Of a stretch of DNA of 64,000 nucleotides, positions 56,880-64,000 are shown one piece after another. A model generated the notes under the pieces. It was given only the letters and a program-made list of their open reading frames with translations, had not been told where the DNA came from and did not search any database. The DNA is taken from positions 15,585,225 to 15,649,224 of the forward strand of contig JAKZAP010000010.1 in the NCBI GenBank assembly GCA_023053575.1, given 5' to 3'. The position numbers and the translations under genes were made by a program. The stretch is from Branchinecta lynchi (lineage: Eukaryota > Arthropoda > Branchiopoda > Anostraca > Branchinectidae). How positions within the stretch are numbered: position 1 is the stretch's first letter; each line of letters opens with the position of its first letter.

Positions 56880-57330
56880 TATCTAGGCATTGTGCTTGTT
56901 CTTCCGTCGAAGTTTCACCCCATTCCCTCTTGCCTGAGCGTTTCCCAAGATTTCCGGTTCCGGCCCCTCCAACTCCCCCCAAAGTCACTGGGTCCACTCC
57001 AGATTTGAATCCTCTGAGACACGAGGTCTTTCCAAATATCAAGTTTCATTAAGATCTGATCACCCATCTTAAATGTATACATACCTCAAGTTTCCTGATC
57101 CCTCTCCACCCCCCAGATGGTCGATCGAGGGAGTGACTTTTTCCGAGTTCATCGGGTCCTTGATACGTGTGCGAAGTTTCGTCGTCCTAGCTTTTGTGTT
57201 AGTCCCCGAACTGGCAAAACCTGGACAGACAGACCGATGAGCGGACAGAAATTGCGATCGCTATATGGCACTTGGTCGAAGGGCAGTCCCGTAAAAAACC
57301 AAAGATTCGATGGGATCCCGCAAAAGAGTA
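56880..57330 (-). repeat. G/C-run 'aaacttgg' array, copy 6, and a GGGATCCC end
   Basis: TCAAGTTTCATTAAGATCTG, GCGAAGTTTCGTCGTCC and GACAGACAGACCGATG are typical words, and it ends with TATATGGCACTTGG. 57297-57330 (TTCGATGGGATCCCGCAAAA) is the left end of a GGGATCCC element. A poly-G run is at about 57369-57380. Confidence 0.55.
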
Positions 57331-57599
57331 TTTATTGCACTCCGTCTTCCAATCAATCGGGCCACATTGGGGGGGGGGGGCACTTGTTAAAATTGACCGA
57401 ACTGGTTCCTGATTTTTACTGAACTTATTAAAAAAAAAAAAAATTCAAACCTCAGCGAGTTGCCCTCATGAAGCTACAACGTAAACAGTTGTAGAATATT
57501 TGCAAACAAGTCTAAAGAGAAAAAATTGGCGTGTTTTCACGCTTTTCCGCTTCTGTCTTTACGGCACTTGCCTTTCATCCAAGTGCTTTCATCCAAGTT

Positions 57600-58700
57600 G
57601 CCTTTCATACCGATCACTTTTCCGTCGGTCTGCCTGTCGGTCGGTCGGTCAGTCAGTCCGGTGTTTGCGAATTAGGGTACTTCCAGATGTGCTAGGACGA
57701 TGAAACTTGGCAGGCATATTAGAGACCCGACCAAACTAACTTTGAAATAGTCACTAGCTAGTTCCGACCATCGTGGGGGGGGGGGGGCCGGAATCCGGAA
57801 TTTAGTGACATGCATAACTTTCGAACGGGTGATCAGGGACCCGACCAGATTAACCTGAAAAAAGTCAACTTCCGGATCCGAACACCGTGGGGCGACTGGG
57901 GAGTTGGGGAGGTGAAAACCGGAATCTTGGGGAATGTATAACACTGGAATGGTAGACCGGATCTTAACGAAACTTGATATTTGGAAAGACCTCGTGTCTC
58001 TGATGACCCATTTAGAATCCGGACGCGGATCCGATGAATGTGAGGGAGGGGGGATCTTGTGACAGGCTTAGAATCGAGCGATTGGGATGAAACTTGGTGT
58101 GAAGGACAAGCACAAGAACTGGATACGCCAGTGATAGAGCCGGATCTGGATTTGGGCACTGTGGGGGGAGTCAGAGTGGGGATCCCGGAATTCCGGCTAT
58201 GGCGAATTAAGGTAATTCCAGAGGTGCTAAGACGATGAAACTTGGCTTGAACATTAGAGACTTGACAGGATTGGCTTAGAAATAGTCGGTTCTACGACCC
58301 AACCATCGTGGGGGAGTGGAGGTAGGGGAAACTGGAATCTTGAGGTATGTATAACTTTTGAACGAGTGGTCGGATCTGAACGAAACTTGATATTTGGAAA
58401 GACTCTCCTTTTAATTGCGGACCGGATTCAATGAATGTGGGGGGGGGGGGGGGATCTTGTGACACGCTTAGAGTGGAGTGATTGGGATGAAACTTGGTGG
58501 GAAGAACAAGGACACAAACTAGATACTTCAGTGACAAAACTGGACCTGGTTCGGGCAAGTGAGGGGAATTTTTGGGCCTGGAATTTCGGTGAGTGCGAAT
58601 TAAGATACTTGCAGATGAGCTAGGGCGATGAAACTTGGCTTGAACATTGGAAGCTTGACAAAATCGGCTTAGAAATTGTCACTTCTCAGATCCGACCATC
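57600..58700 (+). repeat. G/C-run 'aaacttgg' array, copy 7
   Basis: Starts at a (GTCG)n tract (CTGTCGGTCGGTCGGTCAGT) and continues with seven or so units of GATGAAACTTGGCTTGAACA or GAAACTTGATATTTGGAAAG. Poly-G runs at 57775-57787 and 58439-58452. It resembles the reverse of 56880-57290, so the pair could be one element in two halves. Confidence 0.55.
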
Positions 58701-59300
58701 CCTTACAGTACTAATCCTAACCTTAAAGTACTAATCCTAACCACAAAGTACAAAAAATACTTTTAAAGTAAGTGTACATTTGAACTCAAGGGTTTTGCTA
58801 AAAAACGAAGTTTTAGCACCCGTTTCTTATCCGAAAGGTAAAAAAAATATTTAAAACAAACGGAATATATTGATGTTCCTCAAGAGCCCATGATCATTTC
58901 TGCCTTAGGGTTCTGCTTACAACTAAATTTCTTAAAATACAAACAGATATTTTGAGAAAAATATACATTTTCATGATTCCATTGAGCTTATCATCATTTG
59001 TGTTCATTACAGATGAATCTCTAGCGCCCTTAAAGTGTGCATCATCACGGTCACATGCACAAATAAAATAGTTTTTATGAACAATACATTATAGCGGTTT
59101 CCACGGAAATAATCGCAAAACGGGGTTGCTGCGACAAGGTTGCTAACGGCTTTGCCCATGATTAATTAAGGCGCCGCAGTCGAAATAATTTTAATCTACC
59201 TTTTTTTCTGGCAACATTTACCTACTTCCCATGCAAATTCTAGCTTTTAAGATAGTTAAAGCCACCCAGAATGTCAAGCCTGAAACGCCAACTATAGGCG
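58701..59300. other. Mostly unassigned
   Basis: About 59160-59280 has GGCGCCGCAGTCGAAATAAT and resembles the tandem of 46975-48209. A short direct repeat CTAATCCTAACC is at about 58710-58740. No ORF. Confidence 0.4.
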
Positions 59301-59308
59301 CATTCTCG

Positions 59309-59632
59309 CCGTTCCCCGAGGACTCCCCGTATTCTCGCGAGTACCCACGGACGGGGAATGTTCCGATTATCATTTATAATCACCATCATCAAAAATTCAG
59401 ATTCGGAAGGGAACCAATTTTTGCTAGCGTTGGTGCAATGTAAAATTGATTAAAAACAATCAGAATAAAGGAAACCAAAATTAAAGTGGATCCAGACTAA
59501 TTTCGTCAGCTGCACATTTTTGTTTCGAACAAAATCCATTTTTGAAGCATTCCCCGTATTCTCGCTGTTTCTGTACGTGGAGTCCGCGCGGAGTGACTCC
59601 CTCTAATCTCGCTGGGCGAGAATATGCCTTAT
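59309..59632 (+). mobile_element. MITE, TTCTCGCCGTTCCCC family, copy 4
   Basis: Left ATTCTCGCCGTTCCCCGAGG, right TCTCGCTGGGCGAGAATA. Best-preserved copy, 324 bp. The interior TAAAGTGGATCCAGACTAAT is also at 34316-34342 and, reversed, at 2440-2460. Confidence 0.65.
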
Positions 59633-59719
59633 ATGAGGCAACCTTTGTCTAAGTAGTGAAGACTGCGAAATGCGCCGCAGGCGAAATTTTCGAATTTCGC
59701 AATGAAATAAAAGTCTTGT

Positions 59720-60350
59720 TAGAACCACCTAAAATCACCGAATTCGGCAAGTCTAGTAGTAGAAACGGACTTCGGTAACGAATTAGAACCAAATTTATCT
59801 CACCAAATTTAATTATTAAATGGAGTGACTGAATGTGACCGAATTCCCGAATTCGGTAGAGAATGAGACCAAATAAACAGGTTAAATCACCGAATTTACG
59901 CAGGGTCGGAACGGATGGGGCGAAATCGATGCAGACTGAACAGAAGTTGGATGAATTATCGTATTCGGTCACGAATTAGAACCACATGAATCTGAATGGA
60001 CTAACCGAATGTGATAGAACAGATACGGACTTGAGAAAAGTCCGGCGAATTACCGAATTCGCTAACAGCTGAGACCAAACAAACAGGTTAAATCACCGAA
60101 TTTACGAAGGGACAGGCCGAATTCGATGACATCGATGCGGAGTGAACAAAAGTTGGATGAGTTAGCAATTCGATAAAGAAAGGCGAACCAACAAACAGGT
60201 TAAATCACCCAATCTCGAAATGGGAGGACAAACGATTTTTATGAAAAGGGCATCATGGCTGCACCGCGATGCCCGTTTTGAGCGAATTTTTCGCCTTCGG
60301 AGAAAAGTTGACCGAATGCCCAAAACCTGGGGGGGGGGGGAGGGTAGGGG
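59720..60350 (+). repeat. 'Caggttaaatcaccgaat' repeat family, copy 2
   Basis: Three internal units spaced about 100-210 bp apart (AAACAGGTTAAATCACC at 59875, 60080 and 60196). Same word order as 10230-10745. It ends near a poly-G run at 60329-60339. Non-coding. Confidence 0.5.
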
Positions 60351-60426
60351 GTTTGCATCCCTTCTGAAACATACAAAAATAATCTTTTTTATAGAATTTA
60401 ATTTCTAATCTGTGGCTTTTCTTTAC

Positions 60427-60825
60427 TTTTTGGGATCCCCAAACGTAAATGAAGGGATACCTATGACATCCCAAAAGTTGTCCGTCTAACTGTCTGTAAG
60501 CACGATAACTGGCGAAAGGAATGAGATATTTTGATGAAACTTGGTGTGAGGAGTCTTCTTTGGGTCAAGTGAGAGGTCGAATTCGTAGATGGGCTCTGTA
60601 TCACAACATTTAGGGGTGGAGGAGGGGTTTCAGATTAATGAGCGAACAATTTTTTTTTTACAGCTAATGGGCCGATTTAAGGGTAAGAAGACATGCTGGA
60701 ATATGAAAACCATTTTCTCGCCGGACAAGTAGTTCGCCCGGAATCTGGCCAAAAGCTGAAAATTTGTTAAAAGTAAAAGTTTTATATAAAGTTGATTGAA
60801 TGTTCGTCTTTCGGGTAAGAAGACG
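60427..60825 (+). mobile_element. GGGATCCC-ended element, copy 3, truncated
   Basis: Starts TTTTTGGGATCCCCAAACG. The (GTCC)n tract is reduced to one unit. Contains GGGTAAGAAGACATGCTGG and TTCGCCCGGAATCTGGCC. Cut at about 60825, 34 bp before the YqaJ-like frame. Confidence 0.6.
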
Positions 60826-60858
60826 GAAATTTGGTCGCAGTAAATTTAGTAGAAGTAA

Positions 60859-61530
60859 ACCAAGGAAGCTGCTCGGAAGGAAGCTGGCTTCCGGCAAGAA
60901 AAGAGATTAACTGCCTCAGTTTCCGGCAGTATCTGCAAAAGAAGAGTGAAGACTGTCGCCAACCTCGTGAAGTCTCTACTTTATTCACAGAGAAAGATGA
61001 CCAAGGCAATGAAGCACGGACACTCGTTTGAGCCCATAGCGATTTCCAAGTTTGAGAAGAGCACAGGTCTCAGCACAAGAAGAGCCGGGCTTTCCGTGCA
61101 TCCAGTACATGGGTTCTTGGGGGCTAGCCCGGACGGTATCGTCCACATATCGCCTAGTGCAGAGGCAGTATTGGAAGTAAAATTCCCTGCGTCTGCGAAC
61201 AGCCTGACAGTCGAACAACGGATCAGTGATAAAAAACGGGACATCTGCCTGCAAAGAGTTGACAACAAGGTTTTCGTGAAAAGAAACCATAACTATTTCT
61301 ACCAAGTGCAGATGCAACTGGAATGTACTGACTTGGAAGAAGCCTATTTCGTTGTGTTCACTGGGCGAGATACCTTCATTCAGACGATTGCGCGTGATCA
61401 CCAGTTCTAAAAGGAGAAAATGATTCCTAAGCTTGAATCTTTATATCTGAATGCTCTGCTTCCAGAATTGGTGGACCCGAGAATTCCTCGTGGAATATAT
61501 ATTAGAGAGCCTTTCCAGACCGAAGGTTGA
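60859..61530 (+). pseudogene. YqaJ/lambda-exonuclease-like nuclease domain, one in-frame stop
   Basis: The frame is open from the codon after TAA 60856-60858. It has the layout of a metazoan YqaJ domain: KRLTASVSGSICKRR, AMKHGHSFEPIAISKFE, GFLGASPDGIVH (Asp of the PD-(D/E)XK core), VLEVKFP (E-x-K), KRNHNYFYQVQMQLECTDL and EAYFVVFT. TAA at 61408-61410 follows DHQF, where a Trp codon is expected. The same frame then goes on with IPKLESLYLNALLPELVDPR to TGA 61528-61530, matching the usual end of the domain. The start is not defined: the first residues seen (RKEAGFRQEKR) are within the domain, so an upstream exon or truncation is likely. Probably a decayed gene copy or element-borne ORF. Confidence 0.75.
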
Positions 61531-61925
61531 CTTGTGTAATCGTTTTGATGCATTCGTGATCGTGAATCCCTGATTTCCTTTTGTGATGACCGCGCTGTGA
61601 CAGTTCTTTGCTCCTAAATTCTTTTTTCTCGAGAACAGGAACTGAATGCTCATATGAGACTTGCAATGGTTCGACATGCATTTACTAAGGGAACTTATAC
61701 GCGTGTCAAGTTTCATCGTCCTAGCTTGTGTCGGGGTGCCTGAACTAGCAGACCCTGAAAGGCAGATACAAGGTGGGATTGTCTTTTTTTCTGTTTCCAT
61801 GTTTCTACTAGTTGAGCATAGATAGGTTGTGGGCAGTGGTAAAGGTCGAGTAGCGGAGGTGGAACAAAAATGTAGATAAAAAAAAAGAGTGAGGTTGGTT
61901 TTTATTTATCTAAACTAGAGTATTT
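61531..61925. other. Unassigned, with a short aaacttgg-type piece
   Basis: 61690-61760 has GTCAAGTTTCATCGTCCTAG and GCAGACCCTGAAAGGCAG. Otherwise nothing is recognised. Confidence 0.4.
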
Positions 61926-61929
61926 GATA

Positions 61930-62000
61930 GTGTAAAACAGATACGTCAGCTGAATTTTATTACAGCTATATTTCGGCCCTTCTTGGCAAGGCTCCTCTTC
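61930..62000 (-). repeat. Conserved 'CCTTGCCAAGAAGGGCCGAAA' repeat, copy 3
   Basis: Minus strand: GAGCCTTGCCAAGAAGGGCC then GAAATATAGCTG and CAGCTGACGTATC. The 5' flank (GTCTGAAGAG) differs from the other copies. It is followed by 350 bp with no recognised feature. Confidence 0.55.
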
Positions 62001-62353
62001 AGACTCAAAGCCGCACAAGTTGGAAAAACGAATTTCTGGAAAAGCAAACGAAAGATTTTAGCTTAGCGTTAAATAGTTGACTTTGTTAATTGCTTGGAGT
62101 TAAAAAGTTTGCTGTCATTTCGTATTCGACAATGCTGTTGTTTTTGCTGCTAAATTAAAGTTTATAGGTAGGCCTATATACTGAAAAGTAAACATTTTAT
62201 TGTTTAGTCAAATTATTAGGTCAGTCTGGCAAAGAAAAGTGATAGTCTGAATCAACAAATCCAACAATGATCATGTTTCGGGATCCCGCAGCAACTTGCA
62301 GCCTTGTTACTCGAATATTTTACATTTCGCATATTTTCAGCGTTCTTATGTTA

Positions 62354-63150
62354 GACCAAAAATAGACGATACCAGTCGTGAGACATGTAGGGGACTTGTA
62401 AGCAACAGTCGACTGTTAGCTCATAATCATCTTCAGCCATGAGGGGTTCATAGCTTTTGCTAGTTGGTGTAACTGTTATTTGTTTTCGGTGTATTTTATG
62501 TTAAGCACAATTTGATTCCCAATGGGATACAATGGACTTGTAAGTAATAATCGGCTGTTATGCTACAATCACCTTCAGCGATGAGGGGCTTGCAACTTCT
62601 GCTAGCTGGTGTACCCATTATCTGTTTTCGGTGAACTTGATGTCTATCACGGGAGAGGGCTTGTAAGTAGGAATCGGTTCACGAGGGGCTAGAAATCTTT
62701 GCAAATTGGTGCACATTTTATTCGATTTCTATGAATCTGACGGTAAGAAACTTTGTGCCGATGGTCTATCGCTGTAATATAGGATTAACTGTTTACGCAA
62801 CGGGTACAAACGGTAATGTAAAACAATTAGGTACTTTCAAAATAATTATTAGTGTCACTATGGTATTTTAATCCTGAAAAGTTACCGGTAGCTTTATAAT
62901 ACCAACTAGATTATATAAGATATAGTTCCAAGTTTTCATCCGTCACGATGTCTACGATTGAATAAGATAAAGTTCAACTGACTGCAAAGTCAATTTAGTC
63001 CCTTCTTCCGATATTCTTTTGTTGTTGTTTTTACAAAGCTATAGAATAGCTTTTGATCATGTGATTATTCTTTTCAGAACGTCCCGTTTTAAAAGCTTCA
63101 ATAACTTGACAACTTCAGCATTAACCGACAGCGAAGAAACAAAACCAAAG
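62354..63150 (-). mobile_element. Palindrome-capped TA element, copy 3, fragment
   Basis: Matches 50857-51810 of copy 2 in the same orientation with one interior unit (GGTATTTTAATCCTG at about 62860). It ends at AAACAAAACCAAAG (63150), exactly before the hairpin cap, and is followed by unrelated sequence. So it lacks both termini. Confidence 0.75.
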
Positions 63151-64000
63151 TTCCACACCATGATGAGCTTATTTGGAGCATTGGGCTACATCCTGGAGGC
63201 GTTAGGACTCGAAGGTGTTGGGAGATGGAGCCAGTCCGGAGATGTCTGGACTCGGAGATACTCGGAGATGGAGTCAGGACTAGATAATGTCCCTCACCTA
63301 TGAGCAGAAAAGCGAGCGCTGGAACCGTAGCCACATGGCCATGTACTTATTGACGCTGCGCTACGCGCTATTCCGCTTTTCAAGACTACAATCTGTAGAA
63401 ATCATGGAGCTTAAAAGCTTGTACACGAAGCTCATGAACAAAGAAGTAAATGTTGAGATGTAGAAGGTTATCATTCTTTAGAAAAAATACAGGAATTGAT
63501 CAGGACTGCTCCAGTATCGGATGTCAAAGCCGTGGTTCAGTATTTGGAGATACTTCGATACTTCGAAACTTCATAAAAAGTGAACGATACATGGAAAGTC
63601 AAGACTTTTGTTGAAGACGCCCTGCTCATGATCTATGGTGCGTCGAAAGGAGGAGACCCGAATCAGCTCCTCAGGGAAGTTCTCCAAAAAAGTGACAACG
63701 TTCTTGTACTCGTTAGCAATGGACCTTCCACAAGCTCCGCGCATACTCTTAAAAACCGTTAAGTGCTCATGTCGACTGCAGTAGTGTAATTCAGAGAGAT
63801 GTAGCCGCCTTACAAATTGATTTAGTTTCTACTCCAGCATACAGGACCTGCAAGGGGAGCATTGTACAAAATTACCTCTTTTGAAAACAAGAAGGGTGCC
63901 AAGCAAGATTTGGAACATTGACCTTGAAAACCAGTTTGGTTCATAATTGACTTTTCTTAATAATTTTCTTGTTTTACTAAAATTCGTACAGATCATTATG
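63151..64000 (+). other. Unassigned end of window, weak ORFs
   Basis: Two short plus frames may be coding: 63161-63303 (GALGYILEALGLEGVGRW) and 63580-63762 (VKTFVEDALLMIYGASKGG, LREVLQKSDNVLVLVSNG). They are in different frames with stops between them. No domain is recognised. They could be decayed exons. Confidence 0.3.

Noticed and set aside
60859..61530. The YqaJ-like frame as a phage or viral insertion
   Set aside because: No other viral genes are nearby, and this domain is widespread in animal genomes, so a viral origin is not needed.
1..64000. tRNA, rRNA or LTR-retrotransposon genes
   Set aside because: I looked for B-box-like GGTTCGAATCC, rRNA blocks and paired LTRs with TG...CA ends and found none I could support; a covariance-model scan would be needed to be sure.

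Overview
This is a stretch of animal nuclear genome. Coding is sparse and split into exons with canonical GT/AG junctions, and most of the rest is transposon-derived. CR1/L2-like, RTE-like and jockey-like retrotransposon fragments, hAT-type elements, many MITEs, THAP-domain exons and a YqaJ-type nuclease exon together suggest an invertebrate, probably aquatic. The species cannot be named from the sequence alone. A run of 100 N (41804-41903) marks a scaffold join.

The main gene runs on the minus strand from about 28.7 kb to beyond position 287. Five exons (28507-28696, 23448-23857, 6572-8157, 4547-4668, 287-501) join in one consistent reading frame, giving about 840 codons. The predicted product is a C2H2 zinc-finger nuclear protein: an acidic N-terminus, a CxxC half-finger, a long Q/S/T/P-rich middle, an acidic and basic charged segment, and two C2H2 fingers in the last exon seen. 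I do not recognise the orthologue. Its introns (4.6, 15.3, 1.9 and 4.0 kb) are full of nested elements.

The clearest nest is in the 15.3-kb intron. A hAT-like element (18548-22558, 8-bp duplication CATGGCAC) lies inside an older MITE. It carries a dead RTE-like reverse transcriptase, which in turn carries a TA-flanked MITE and a second hAT-like element (21283-22198, duplication CCCTAAGC), and that one carries a further MITE. A CR1-like element lies at 14.8-17.2 kb.

The most unusual item is a 3.7-kb family with a TA duplication, present as two near-complete copies in opposite orientation (24021-27735 and 48210-51890) and one fragment (62354-63150). One terminus carries four hairpins in a row within about 85 bp; the other carries one. 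The interior is built of variable-number 0.5-0.75-kb tandem blocks and has no recognisable transposase.

From 28.7 to 64 kb there are two paralogous THAP-domain first exons on the minus strand (33277-32886 and 56080-55740), both with phase-2 donors; a YqaJ-like nuclease exon with an in-frame stop (60859-61530); and several RT fragments. The rest is repeat families: GGGATCCC-ended elements with (GTCC)n ends, G-rich 'aaacttgg' arrays, CAGGGGCGT hAT-like elements, a long-armed foldback element at 53-55.6 kb and a two-unit tandem array at 52.0-52.9 kb. Apart from the zinc-finger gene, the THAP exons and possibly the YqaJ exon, I see no convincing host genes.
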